A DNA stretch of 64,000 bases from Symbiodinium natans (GCA_905221605.1 CAJNDS010002650.1:175648-239647), one strand, 5' to 3'; counted from the stretch's first letter, positions 12,701-23,847 are shown. Numbers and translations are program-made. Notes: a model not told the origin generated them from the sequence alone.

Positions 12701-15700
12701 GCAAAAGGGGACGACACTCCCTCCCACAAGCCACGCGTGATGTGTTTCTGTATCCTCCAATTTTCCTACGGGACTTGACAGTGAGCGAGTGTACAAAGGT
12801 CGTGTTGGTCAGCTTTCTGGAATCATTTTGAGGGATGGTTAACTTGGTTAACGGTTGAAAAGATATCTTGCTTAAGCATCGGTGCTGCTGTCAAACAGGT
12901 CAAACTAGCCGAGTTCAGAAGCAGGGTGAAAGCAGCGCCTGGAGGTATGTTGCGCCAAGCTCCTATGTCATGTCTTCAGAGAGAGCCAGAACAGACTTTC
13001 CACAAATGGATGGCAAGAGGCAGCTGGTGATGTATGACAGTTTAAGTTCAAAACGTTGCATTAAAGAGACAGTGCGCGCGTTTCTGCCAGGATGAAGTAC
13101 GTATCGGTGTTTTATGAGGGCGAGCACAATGACGCACGAACCAATCTCTGCATCGCTCTCACCGCGGCAATGCATGGGTCATGCATCACCAACTATGCGA
13201 AGGCCCCGCGTTCCTCCATGTCGCACCCTCTTGCACAACCTTGCAAATGCTGATTAACCAAGTCGCCACAAAGTTTCAGGTTGAGAAGATACTCTTTGAT
13301 GCCAATGGTGTCGCCGAGGGTGCAGAGGACAGCCACCATCTTCTTGTGAGCCGGTGTCAGAGTAGTTGGATGTGATGCCAGAGGTGCTTGACAAGACCGA
13401 TCCTGCAGCCAAGCCCTTTACCGTCAAGGCTTTCACCAGCTTTGACCGCTTGATAATGCTTGATATGTGTCAGGCATGACAAAAAACAATGCCTCACAAG
13501 CTCGCCCCAACATGTCCTAACGTATTAGACAGGCCAAGAAGATTGTCTACTGCGGTGGCCCCTTCACAGATGGCCTGCGGCAGCTTAGCGAGGGGAAAGA
13601 TGTGAAGCCTATGGTCAATGCTTCTGGAGGCTGGTACAGCCATACACAAACATGACGCTTTGCGCAGCCGGCAGCTCCATCATCTTCACATTTGTCGCCG
13701 CATTCAATGCCATGGGAGGTACGCACATTGTTCTTCCGAAGCTTGGACAGATCTGTGCAGTGCAAAAATAGTCAGTGACCAAACGCTGTTCGTCCAACCA
13801 CAGGAATTCTCAACATGCATGGCCTTGAAGGCCATATTATTGCCCCCGCCACATTGGTATGGTCGATATGATGACTTCCAGAGGTCACTGGGGCAAGGAA
13901 TGGTATCCAAACAACTTAAGTCCATAGCCTTGACATGTTCCGATGCAGGTTCTTTTCTCTTCTTCCTTCCGTGGGAGGGCTACACGCTTGTCGGCACCAC
14001 AGATGTGAAGACCATGCCTGACTTGCATCACCAGGTGCCAGAGGAGAGCCGCTTGTATCGTTGCGCACATACGTGTTCTCCTTATTCTCTCGCTTTCTTT
14101 GGTTAATTTGGAGCCATGAGTACGCGCGCTCTTGTGAAGATACAGGCGTGGTCTCAACTATGAAAACTTGCCCATCTGGAGGACGAGATACAGTACTTGA
14201 TAAATGAATGTGAGAAGTACTTGTCACCGAACTTGCAAGTGCGTCGACGAGACTGGGCAGCGTTCAGTTATGTTTGCTAGCTCAGGTTGGGACACAGTGC
14301 TGGATAAGACGGCGATAGTTCCACGATTGTTCCAGGTGGAGCCTCGCACCCCGAGGACACCCCTAAATTTCTTAGCATTTAATAAATCCTTTATTGCAGG
14401 GCCCGAAGCAAGCCAAAAGTATACCTCTACACTCTGGGTACAGTTCTGGATTTCTCAGCTAGGTTTGGGCTCCAAACCGGTTTCAAAGCCATCCCAAATA
14501 GCTTCCTCAACCCTTCCAACTAGGAGGCCCAGCCCACGGTTTAGGGTTTAGGGTTTAGGGTTTAGGGTTTAGGGTTTAGGGTTTAGGGTTTAGGGTTTAG
14601 GGTTTAGGGTTTAGGGAATAAGAGAATCCATTTTCAGGCCCAAAAGGAAACAACAAAATCCTCAGCTCCGCGAATCAGCATGAACCCCGGCTTGTCCAAC
14701 TTCACCATCCCTTCGATGCATCACTGGATCGCTCATTGCTTCATAGTCTGCAACATGTTCGCATGCAATCGTCGGCTTTTGTCTTCACGCTCACCTTGAC
14801 ACAAGTTGTATCGATTTCGCCGAGATTGCCTTAGTCTGTTCCATGACATTGAAATTGAATTCCTGATTGAACTCCTCAGTGACTGCATGTATGCTGTTTG
14901 TTGGTTACTGCGGTAGAAGACCTACTGCGGTTGCAGCCGGCCTTGCCCGCTAGCGGGTCAGAGGCTTGGATGTAAACAACCCTCGCAGTTCCGGTTCGAC
15001 TCAATAGAAAATCAGCCCCAGCCTAAGGCCACCCTCAAATACCTAAGTTAACGGAAGCCCGGGTGTAATTCACGGGCCCAAGCTCAGGAAACTGCGCTAA
15101 CTGCACCCTGAATTTCTTTGCTTTTTTATGTTCCTACGCCGGAGACGCCCCCAAAGCAAGAAAATTCGGGCCCAAATCTGAGGGACCCTGGCCCTGGATT
15201 TCTTATTGTAGTAAAGCACCTTTTGCCGGTACTTTTTGGGTGTCAGCTCTCGGCCCAGCCGCTCGTTTGCTTAAACCGGTGTTTTCGTACTCAATGCTGT
15301 CACTGTACCATGGCCAGGATCCAGAAACTCTCCCGTGGCCCGTAACTCAACCCATAAACACAGCGACATCGCCTTGGTCCATTCACGCGAACTGTTGGCC
15401 CTTGACTTCCAACTCGTCCGCGTCCTGTGAAGTGCTTAGACGTGGTGGTGGCCACGACGGCTGCGACGCGGCTACGGCACTGAGGAGGACAGCCAGTCAC
15501 AGCCTGAGCCAGACTTGAGAGATCTTCCGCAGAAGACCAGGAAGAACTCACTTCGGACGACTTGGGTAGCAGCACTCGCCTGACACAGCAGAAAAAGGAA
15601 CCTTCTCTCGCCTGCTCACGCTGGAAATTTGAACGAGGAGCAAGCTTCGATGATGAGGAAACAGCGCACACGCACCGCAGCAGGCTTAGGTGACGAGGAG

Positions 15701-18700
15701 AGAGCCCGCCTACCACAGCAGGCTCAGACACCTGCCCGACACAGCAGGCTCAGACGAGTCGTCAGACAGCTGCTAGCTCGAAGCGAAAGCCACCATTTGT
15801 CTCTCTGACTGCTGCAAAGCAAAGCAAGAAAGAAAACAGCAGCTTTCGGCGACAGTCAAGTGTTTAAGTTCCCCTGAAGGTGAAACTAGAAGACTCTCAC
15901 GCGCAGCGTGAGAGTCGTTTGAGCATGCTTTGAGCGAGGCCGAGCTCAGCACAGAATAACTCAGCCCAAAACCCAGCCCAGTGAACCAGGAGTGGCGGCT
16001 ACCAACAGCTGCAGCAGTAGGAGCAGCTCTTCAAGGCGAAGAGACCGTCAGAGCTCAGGCGCAGCTGAAGAGCATGCAGAAGACCCGGGGAGCTACAGCA
16101 GCAGCCGGCTTTCACGACCAGCCAGCCTTATCAAGGTAGAGGTTTCCAGACCTGACGCCCATCAAGAAGTTTGAGAAAATGGCTGGCTCCCTGTACAATC
16201 CTGTACAGGAAGACATGAACTTGTTGGAGACATTCGAGGATAAATGGAAAGATGTATTTGTGACCAAACCAGGAGAGATGGTACCGAGGCCCCAAACCTA
16301 GGTTGTTCTTGATTTCATGCCCCGCTCGCAGTTCACAGTGCAGGGCGCCTCCCAAAGAGTGCTCAAAGAGTATGGCTGCGTGACTCTCGCGTTGAGCTCT
16401 CTAAGCACTCTTCATCTTTCGCCTGTACAGTCGATACCAGCTGCTGCAACGTGGTCGACGTCTCATCAAACCCCAGTCGTTGCTTATCTTCATCTTCGAA
16501 TGGGACAGGCCCAAGTCGGCCCAAGGTGATGCCCCTTCACCTGGCAGAATGTTTCTTCACCAATTCGATGAAGAAGCCGTCGAACAGGAGTGGCGCGTGC
16601 TGCGTGGATGGAAAACCCGACGAGCGTGGGCAGCCGAGGAGAAAGAAATGTGGGCCATGTTTCTTTTCTTGGACTTTCATGGGCCAGGTTTGGAGTTTTC
16701 ATCGGATGTGTGTTTCCGAGTTTACCTCATCGAGGCGGCCGAGGCGAACGAGGATGAGCTGGGACATCCAAAGAAGCACCCTGCAGCAGCACGTGAGAAC
16801 AAGTCTCAGCCAAGCGGGCCACGGCATGCTTAGGCCATGGTCTTGCAATGTCTCACAAGGCCGTGAGAAGGGTGTTTTTCCATAATTTTGATTCTTGCTT
16901 TTTTTGGTATAGAAGGCCTTCAAAGACCATGCCGCTTGTTCCGACCATGTTTTTAAGATAAGGTCGGCGTGTGAGTATGTTGCGATATGTTGAGTCATCT
17001 TGCGTGTTTTGCGATCTGTGAGACAGCTGGTGGCAGTTGGCAGGTTCACCTCCTTTATTTGCTCCTGATGACTTGCAAGTGACAGGTGTTCAGTCCTAAT
17101 CAGCTATAATCAGGTTAGAGTGAGTGAGCGGCCTTTGACCCAGACCTGTACTGTATTGACTACAAGCGTGTGCCTGAAGAGGTCGCCACGCCCCTATCCC
17201 CCCCCTCCCCAACCTGGTTCGTGGCAGCGTGCCCGCTGACGCCATTGAGCCGAATTTGTGGGGAAAGTAAGTATCTCCGACATCTCCGACTTCTTGCCGA
17301 ATCGGCTAACGGCGGCTAAGTAAGACTTGAAGCCCTTCGCGCAGCACACTTGCACGTTACGTGCCCGCGTGGCATCCGCACCGACCAAAAGCCCAGCCAG
17401 CATAGCCAAATAATTTGACCAGGCTTGATTTTGTGTTTTTCTATCTTTGAAACTTTTGAAAACCTGTTGCATGACAAACAGAGTTGAAGTAAGGAGATGT
17501 AATGTCGGCATGGTATGGCATTCGCCCACTTTGCGGAGATCCGAATGCCAAAGATCAAAGCTCTGCTTCTCGTGACCACGTTGCCCCGTGGCAGCATGAA
17601 TTCCCGCAGTTTGCAATGCAGTTGTGCACACTCGCACAGTCGAGGAAGGCAAAGTTCCAGCACACAGCTGCACGCCTGTAGATTTTTTTAAGCTCAAGCA
17701 TCGTTGGGTCCAGGTGTCGCACCATCCCACGAACGGCATAACTTTCGTTTCTGGTGGAAAGTGGACGACTTGGCGAGAGATGGCAGAGGATGGTGTTGAC
17801 CAGGTTGTAGAGCGCCACCCGGATCTGAAGAAGAAGGTGCACGGATAGCATTGTCAAAGGCAGCAAGTTTTATGGAGCATAGAGGGTGCTGCTGGTTGAG
17901 AGCAGAATCGCAATCGCATGTAGGCCGGCCCTTCCAAGACCTTGGAGACACCACTGCTGGGAACAGGAAAGACGAAGGAGTTTCCGGAAGGTGGCGGGGC
18001 TAGAAATTAATATTCGTGTTGTAAGAAGATGAATACCGGCGCTGCAGCACACATTTTTGTTCTGTCCCTTGGGGGCCTACTGTACGACGAATTGTGGAAA
18101 GCACTGGTCGCTTGGTTGAACATGGTTCAGGATATCACGAGAACCTGGCCGTGCGGCTGTCGCAGAAATACGATGTGGCTTTCGACGTGGCCCAGCATTT
18201 GGTGAGAAACTATGGCACCAGAGCCCCTTGCATGAAACTGATCCATCTTGACCCCCATGAGGCCATGCCAAAGACACGGTTTTGCGCATGGCTAGCAAAC
18301 ACGGAAGAGCGAGGAAGAATGACCTGCAGCAGCAAAACAGCGCAGGCACTCAAGCATAAGACTGCAAGTGCCGCAAGGGCACAGTGGAATGAACAAGAAC
18401 AGGTCATGAGCACTCGTTGAAGAAGCTACCGTACATTCGGCGGGACGGGTCGTCAAGGAAAAAAATGTAAGAGGTAGCAGGATACTTAGCTTGAGAGGTG
18501 TGCTGCGAACTTAAAAGTGCGGGACTGATCACAAGACCGCAAAGGAATGGGACTAAATACAAAGCGAGAGAAGCTGAAGACTCACGTATCTCAAAGTGTG
18601 CCCTAGGCTCTTGTCATCCCAGGCTGCGGATGTTCTCTCATGCGTCGAAGAAGGCCAAGTGAAGGGCGTCCCAACTGCAAATAAGGCATTGGCAAGGCGA

Positions 18701-21149
18701 CAGCAAGGCGACGGAATCTTCAAGTCTTTTCAACTCGAGGATCAAGATCTGGACTCTACAAGCACTATCCCAGACTTTATGAGGGCGCAGCAGCTACAAC
18801 TGGCTACCCGTATTTGGAGGCAGAGGTGCGATATGCAGTCTTTCGGCTGTTGTTTGCCTGTTGTTTGTCTTATGGCGCATCACCACAATATGATGTCAAT
18901 AAAATTTCGAAGTGCGGGGTGGTCAATAAGTGGTATTGAGCTGAGGTAAACCACGAGTATGCAGTGACACCTGCGGATGTTTTAGCTCGACGAACCCGCT
19001 TAGCTTTCCTCAACTCGACAGCAGCCCGCTTATGCCTTCCGCGCGTTGTTCAGATCATGGCCGACGCTTGGTAGATGGGGTAGACGTAGACATGTAGAGC
19101 GCAGTCTGTCGGTTCCTGTATGCATCTGTGCACTTCATACGGTGCAGCCGTAGCAACCTCAGGAGTGCTTGGGGTGGTCTGATGCACGCACTCTAGAAGA
19201 GCATGAGCAAGCCGAGCAGCTCCTAGCCCGTGACTTTGCCGGACCGGTGGCCCAGCTTACTTATGTCCGGTGTTGAGCCTTGCAAGAGGGCTTTGCAACG
19301 GCCCACGGCCTTTGTGTGTCGGCGTCAAATTGTGTCAAATGCATGAAAGCGAGGTGCCAAACAAGGTTGGAGCACTTCTTCGAACAGCATGCACTGCAGA
19401 CGTGAAGGACTGGAACGTGTAGGTCGGACGATGGTCAACTCTTTTCCCGTGGATGGCTCTAGTGCAATGGGTGCTGTTTAGCCTATCAGGCAGGTCGCGT
19501 ATGAACTCGAGTACTGGAGTTGCTTGGGTACTTGAGGCAGGATTGCGGCAAAGAGTCGAAGTTTCGGCCACTCAGGCCCAGGGTGTGACCAGCCCAATCA
19601 TTACACCCGAATCACTCGACAAAGAGGCAGAGAAATATGGTCCGGTAAGGCCAGGGCTACGGAGGCTGCGCCACAAAATTGATCTTGTGTCGCAAGGATT
19701 GCGATGAGTATGGCCACCACAATTCACCACATGGCCCGTCGGCCTTTGGAAGACTTCAGGTCCCGCACTAGCTCACTGGCGCAATCGGCGCAAGATGATG
19801 CGCTGCAAAGGCTCTTCGTGGCTCTGTTCGTTGTTTTTTAACCTTTTCGTCTTTTGTTGCTCTGTCGAAATGCGACTTGATCGGGAAGTTTCATGTGCTC
19901 CCGTTGCCATGATCCGCCCCTTCAAGTGCAGAATAAGACAACACGTGCTGCGGCAATGCTGGAAGCTGCTGGAGCCCACGACAATGTGTCGCGCCGTTCG
20001 AAAAAGGGTGGGCAACCTACAATCATGGCGGCCCGACGTAGTTACCAGTACCATTGAAAACCCTGGGGAGCAACGAAGCAGCGAGCAGGTCCAACCAACC
20101 AGTAGACAGACAAACCTGCGGCATCGATCATGTAAGCCTTCAGTGGGCGGCCGGACACGCAACACATGTGGGACCTCTGCCAGATGGCTGTTTCACTGAT
20201 GTTGCGCATCTCCACAGGATGTGTTTGACAAGATTGACGTCGAGAGAAAGGGCACCCTGACCAAAGCAGGAATTGCCAAGGCACTGCACTGCCCCCTCTC
20301 CCCTCTTCGCATCCGTTTTCTGTAATTTTAGCTGCTATTTTGTCTCCGTGATTCCCTTTTCTAGTAAGCCTACCGAAGCCTTGAATCCAAGCGTCTTGTC
20401 ACAGTCTTGTCGCTTTTGCATGCCTTGGCGCACGCCATTCTAGGCATCTTCAGACCTCAAGAGATCTTAAGCGTGCCAGAGGCTTTCTGAAAGTCTTCAG
20501 GCGCTTGAAGTCTTTTTAATCAGCAATCGCTTTCATTCCTGAAGTGCATGTCCAACCCAAAGAGGCTTTCAATAAGGTCTAGAGGTGGAAAGAGCCCGAG
20601 AGGCGTAAAGAGGTGTCCGGAACTCCGAAACCTATAGAGGTCGCCGACAAAAGATAAGAGGAGGTCGATCACTCGAAAAAGTCAAAATAGGAATGAAGAG
20701 GCTTCCTCGGTAAAGAGGCTTAGAGGCTGGATGCAAATTTGAGAGCCACTTCACGCAGTTCTGCAACATTCCACAACTTCAGCTTTGGAGGCAGCAGCTG
20801 AGCTCGGCTTCCCCCTGTCGCAAGCGGAGCTCCAGAAGGCGGTCAACGAAATGGACACCGACAGGCTGGGGCCTTTGTTGGGCCTTTGTGTTGTTCTTCA
20901 AGTTCTCAAATTGTCGCTGGAAGAACGAGGGAACGAGGAGATCGTCACTCGTAGCTGCCGTAGCTGCTCTTAAGGAATGGCGAGGTGCACTTCCCGGAGT
21001 TTTTGGCTCCTGGGCTTGCTTTTGCGGCCTCTTATCTTTACTCTCATGTCCCGTTTCAATGTGCCGAGGCATGGTGGAACTCGCAGCTTGGCCCAGCTTG
21101 GCTCAACTGCCTTTCAAAGTCCTTTCAACTCGCTGCACCTGGCACATAA
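9096..21149 (+). CDS. FAD-dependent glycerol-3-phosphate dehydrogenase with C-terminal EF-hands, multi-exon
   Basis: Oxidises sn-glycerol 3-phosphate to dihydroxyacetone phosphate and passes electrons through FAD to quinone. The eukaryotic enzyme sits on the outer face of the mitochondrial inner membrane and is one half of the glycerol-phosphate shuttle. Motifs appear along the + strand in the family's order: hydrophobic leader, DILVVGGGATG, SGTSSKSTKL, ERTYMLTMNPH, a KFYDFLG segment, SSYVMSSERARTDFP, EGEHNDARTNLCIALTAA, GGPFTDGLRQL, FLFFLPWEGYTLVGTTD, ITFVSGGKWTTWREMAED, YPYLEAEVRYAV, ADVLARRTRLAFLN and two EF-hands. Many introns are short, with GC, GA or GT donors (see findings). Not located: the start codon, the exon for the 'GIRPL' segment (perhaps near 17110) and part of the substrate domain. 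A C-terminal EF-hand pair is known from animal GPD2. The stop at 21147-21149 assumes no further intron. Confidence 0.9.
10030..11160 (+). CDS. GPD2 middle exons (RYLVKG, ERTYMLTMNPH, KFYDFLG)
   Basis: Three coding islands in family order. Near 10035-10075 GSRYLVKGLVKLF corresponds to the GGVRYLEKA segment. At about 10484-10590 ERTYMLTMNPHITNWIPIAV corresponds to HERANLLEIAPHLSAPLPIMLP. At about 11068-11160 GLFVVFFKFYDFLGQCLG corresponds to the helical YYWVGIKLYDLVAG stretch. Splice borders are not resolved here and small exons may be missed between the islands. Confidence 0.75.
11170..12950. other. Large GPD2 intron with a degenerate tandem array
   Basis: Sequence between the KFYDFLG and SSYVMSSERA exons. 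No GPD2 coding match was seen. About 11990-12720 is an array of diverged units resembling CATCCAGCGTCGAGACGTGG followed by GAGACAA and GGGAGACAACAG, with a poly-C run near 12180-12194. The frame at 11839-12462 crosses this array and is probably a product of it. Confidence 0.5.
12958..14268 (+). CDS. GPD2 exon-dense block: substrate domain to FLFFLPW
   Basis: The best resolved part of the gene. SSYVMSSERARTDFPQMDGK begins at 12958. About 13113-13202 reads EGEHNDARTNLCIALTAA then ITNYAK. After intron 13203-13279 comes VEKILFDANGVAEG, then about 13383-13428 DKTDPAAKPFTVK. After intron 13429-13532 comes AKKIVYCGGPFTDGLRQL; after intron 13630-13718, THIVLP. IGMVDMMTSR is followed by intron 13884-13948, then GSFLFFLPWEGYTLVGTTD. 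After intron 14044-14181 comes EDEIQYLINECEKYLSPNL then QVRRRDWAAFS. Every listed intron restores the family reading frame. One spot is unexplained: between about 13315 and 13383 (RVVGCDA) the frames do not join cleanly, so a hidden intron or an indel is possible. Confidence 0.9.
14540..14616 (+). repeat. Interstitial telomeric tract, 11 perfect copies of TTTAGGG
   Basis: Seventy-seven bases of uninterrupted TTTAGGG. This is the plant-type telomere unit, also reported for dinoflagellates. It sits inside the long intron of GPD2, with ordinary sequence on both sides, so it is not a chromosome end in this assembly. Confidence 0.95.
14617..17700. other. Long GPD2 intron with an unassigned coding-like island
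   Basis: Between the WAAFS and GGKWTTWREMAED exons. About 15400-15770 has repeated CACAGCAGGCTCAGA-like units. 15892-15916 is a perfect 11-bp inverted repeat with a 3-nt loop. About 16155-16302 reads KKFEKMAGSLYNPVQEDMNL then LETFEDKWKDVFVTKPGEM on the + strand, and about 16526-16760 reads MFLHQFDEEAVEQEWRVLRG then KTRRAWAAEEKEMWAMF. These look like protein but not like GPD2, and I do not recognise them. A possible GPD2 'RPL' exon lies near 17115. Confidence 0.4.
17731..18221 (+). CDS. GPD2 exons: GGKWTTWREMAED and EVAQHL-type segment
   Basis: From about 17731 the frame reads NGITFVSGGKWTTWREMAED then GVDQVVERHPDLKKK, equal to the family's GLITIAGGKWTTYRSMAED C-terminal FAD-contact segment. 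A second island at about 18126-18221 reads GYHENLAVRLSQKYDVAF then DVAQHLVRNYGTRA, the helical segment that follows in GPD2. Exon borders are approximate. Confidence 0.88.
18802..19071 (+). CDS. GPD2 exons: YPYLEAEVRYAV and TRLAFLN
   Basis: About 18802-18840 reads GYPYLEAEVRYAV, and about 18954-19071 reads EYAVTPADVLARRTRLAFLN then STAARLCLPRVVQIMADAW. Both match consecutive, highly conserved segments of the GPD2 C-terminal helical domain (FPYIEAEVKYG; VDVISRRTRLAFLN). The intron between them is about 110 nt; its exact ends are not resolved. Confidence 0.88.
19569..21149 (+). CDS. GPD2 C-terminal EF-hand exons
   Basis: About 19585-19639 reads SPIITPESLDKEAEKY, the linker before the EF-hands. 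Exon 20218 to about 20284 reads DVFDKIDVERKGTLTKAGIA, a first EF-hand with a degenerate loop (D-V-E-R-K-G). About 20779-20864 reads LGFPLSQAELQKAVNEMDTD, and a GC-AG intron (20865-20974) splits the second loop, which rejoins as D-T-D-R-N-G-E-V-H-F-P-E. That has acidic or Asn ligands at positions 1, 3 and 5, Gly at 6 and Glu at 12, so it should bind calcium. The frame then runs about 50 codons to a stop at 21147-21149. In animal GPD2 the EF-hands let cytosolic calcium raise glycerol-phosphate affinity; similar control is inferred here. Confidence 0.85.
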
Positions 21150-21840
21150 GGTCTGAAAAGAGTCAGGATGTGCACAAGAAAATCTCCATGGGCAGTCGGG
21201 CTGGTTCCAGGTCCTATTTTGACACACATGACACACCTTTATGTAAGAAGTGCACCAGCTGCTCATCGTTTCCTGGAGGTGGAAAACAGTTGAAGAATAG
21301 CTTGACGAGGCTGGCGAGCCGGCAGCAGACTCATGTTCCGTCATGTTCCCATCTTGCTAAGCTGTTGCCACGAGGCTTTTGGCATGACGGGGCTGTTCTT
21401 CCCGATGTGCCAAATTTTGTCGCCACTTCTTTCAGTGGTGCATGCGGCCTGACTGTGCCGGCTTAGGAAGTCTTGCAGTGCAGCTCTAAAGAGTTCCACG
21501 CACGTACGCGACATACTGCGACACTGCTTCACTAGCAGCCCATGCAGGTTCTGGGCAGGCACTCTATAGAATTGCTGGGTCGGTCTCTCCACTCTCTATT
21601 GTAGATATCACAATCTGCATTTTGGACTCGGCCCTCCAAACGCCAATCAATCTTCCAGGTTCTATTGCCATTTCCAGCTAAAGCTATGACTTTCCAACAA
21701 ACTGCGACACAGGCGACCATATCTAAATGCTGCATGATGCAGCGCATGCGGGACGGTCTCTCGGGCTCAAGCCTGCAGTAAAATCTGTCCCTTCTGATGC
21801 TGGAGGAATGTTACAACGAAGCATGCGCACCCAGGAAAGG
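21150..21840. other. Spacer downstream of GPD2
   Basis: No gene or strong repeat recognised between the inferred GPD2 stop and the foldback element. Confidence 0.4.
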
Positions 21841-22420
21841 TTATAGCTTATCTAAGTTCTAGAGATATGTGGGGTATGGTTTCTAGTCCAGCTAGAGGGG
21901 TCTAGACGTCAGGGCTTTGACGGGGCGACGGTGGGGTGACGACGGGGCGACGATGACGATGCGGTGACGACGGCTCGACGACGGGGTGACGACGGCGCGA
22001 CGACAGGGTGCGATAGCGCGACGACGGGGTGACGACGGCTGTCGCGCCGTCGTCGCGTCGTTGTCGCGCCGTCGTCGCGCCGTCGTCCCGCCGTCGTCCT
22101 GCCGTCGTCCCGCCGTCGTCCCGCCGTCGTCCCGCCGTCATAAGGCCTAGTTTGGGCTTAAACTAGGCCTTATGACGGCGTGACGACGGCGCGACGACGG
22201 CGCGACGACGAGACGACAGCGCGACGACGGCGCGACAGCCGTCGTCCCCCCGTCGTCCTGCCGTCGTCCCCCCGTCATCCTGCCGTCGTCCCTCCGTCGT
22301 CTTGCCGTCGTCCCTCCGTCGTCCCACCATCGTCCCTCCGTCGTCCCTCCGTCGTTTTGCTGTCGTCCTACTTTTGATGTGTGGACTAGCACATATCTTT
22401 AGAATTTAGATCAGTTATAG
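21841..22420. mobile_element. 580-bp foldback (inverted-repeat) element built of GACGACGG units
   Basis: The two halves are inverted copies. The outer ends pair (TTCTAGAGATATGTG near 21857 with its complement near 22392-22406; about 26 of 31 outermost bases match). The interior consists of GACGACGG/GACGGCGCGACGAC units. The centre is a perfect 21-bp hairpin, 22133-22153 against 22160-22180, with loop GGGCTT. Within each arm a second small symmetry point (CTGTCGCG near 22039, its complement near 22231) reverses the repeat polarity again. No transposase frame is present, so it would be non-autonomous. Arg/Asp-rich open frames on both strands are by-products of the repeat. Target-site duplications were not evident. 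Confidence 0.7.
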
Positions 22421-23847
22421 CAGTTTGTATGTTTGGTGGGAGGTTTTGCTCTCCCACTGTCATCTGCCGGAGTGGCGTCAGATTCTCATGCGTCATTCTT
22501 TCACAGGGCATTCGGCAACTCGAAATCAAGACGCAGAAAAACTCACCAGATGCCTCCATGTTTGCATGGGCACAGATCCTGTGGCATGCAGAAGCACAGT
22601 TTTTTCACGGGCTGTAGCTTCTGGGAAATTACAGGAATCTCTTTGGGTACAACGTCCCAATACGTCCCAACTACTGTCGGATGGATGGGTCAGGCGCTGC
22701 AAGCACTGCAAGCAGTTAGGATGCAAAGCAGCAGAAGACAAAACAACGAAATCTAGACCACCCTTGAAACTTCGGTGAGGTGGTTCATAGGTGGTTCATA
22801 GGCCATACTGTAGAACTCCACAATGCATCTCAAAATCGCAATAATTCAGTTGCAGACACAGAACATCCGGATAGCCTGCACAGTCAAGCTGCCGACTCTT
22901 GTTAAACACAGTGGATGGCCAGCAGCAGAGCTGCTCAATTTCACGCATGTTCATGGGCAATTATTCGCCCTGCGATTTCACCATGTCCACTGCATCCCTG
23001 CACACGCATGCGACCTGCGTGCAAGTCGCATCATGGTCGATGCTGGACAGCTCATTTTCGACAGTACGGGGTGGAGAAATTCCTGATCCCTGGAAGATGT
23101 GCGGAGCTTTGCCCGGCCTTCGCCCTGCTTCGCTTCAAGAAAAAAAATAAATAAAACTTGTCTCATGCCAGGCAGCAGTTTCACAGAGCCCAGATGCGCA
23201 TGCCAAGAGCTGTTGTCGCGTGCTCTCTTTGAAGACTCAGATGCTCCTCACAGCCACCAGTGTTGCTCAGGCAACTTTGAAAGGCTCTGGACGATATGCC
23301 GGCCGGCCCAGATGCTGTTTCAAAGCCTCATCTCTGAATGGTGGCGAATTCCGTGGAAAGTCTCGATGATGACGGGTGTTGTCGCACAACCCCATCAGAA
23401 TCAGGTATGCGTATCACACGCGCGGCCGGCACAGAGATTGCCACTCTTCTCCTCAGTGTCACAGGAGTGCCGAATTGACTCAGATTGCTTTGACAGTAGA
23501 AAGACGTCACCACAAGCAACTGTTCTTCAGGATGCAAGGTTGGAAGTTTCATGCCACCAGGTTGCTAGACCGTTGGCAGCAGTCTCGGCCGGAGCAGTCT
23601 TGCGATGCTAACGCGCAGTGCAAACCAGATGCCCCAGCTGTGTTGAGGATCCACCACCAGATCCGAAAGCAAAAGGAGGGAAGGTGTGGTGATGTGTGGT
23701 GATGTGTGGTGATGTGTGGTCTATCGCTTGCTGACATGCCGCGTCCAGTGCCGCTGCATCGGTCTGAGCTTTGGCCCAAACACAAGAGATCTGATGGTGC
23801 GCCTTCGCTGCACAAATTTTTCAAGTTGAGGATACTCGGGAAATCAG
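22421..23847. other. Spacer before the GH63 gene
   Basis: No gene assigned. Short + strand frames near 22823-23086 and 23099-23611 lack recognisable motifs. 23693-23717 has three TGTGGTGATG units. 5' untranslated sequence or an upstream exon of the GH63 gene could lie near the right edge. Confidence 0.35.

Noticed and set aside
14980-15010. GGTTCGACTC, possible tRNA T-arm
   Set aside because: No cloverleaf stems could be matched around it.
21902-22392. Arg/Asp-rich frames on both strands
   Set aside because: Translation of GACGACGG units of the foldback element.
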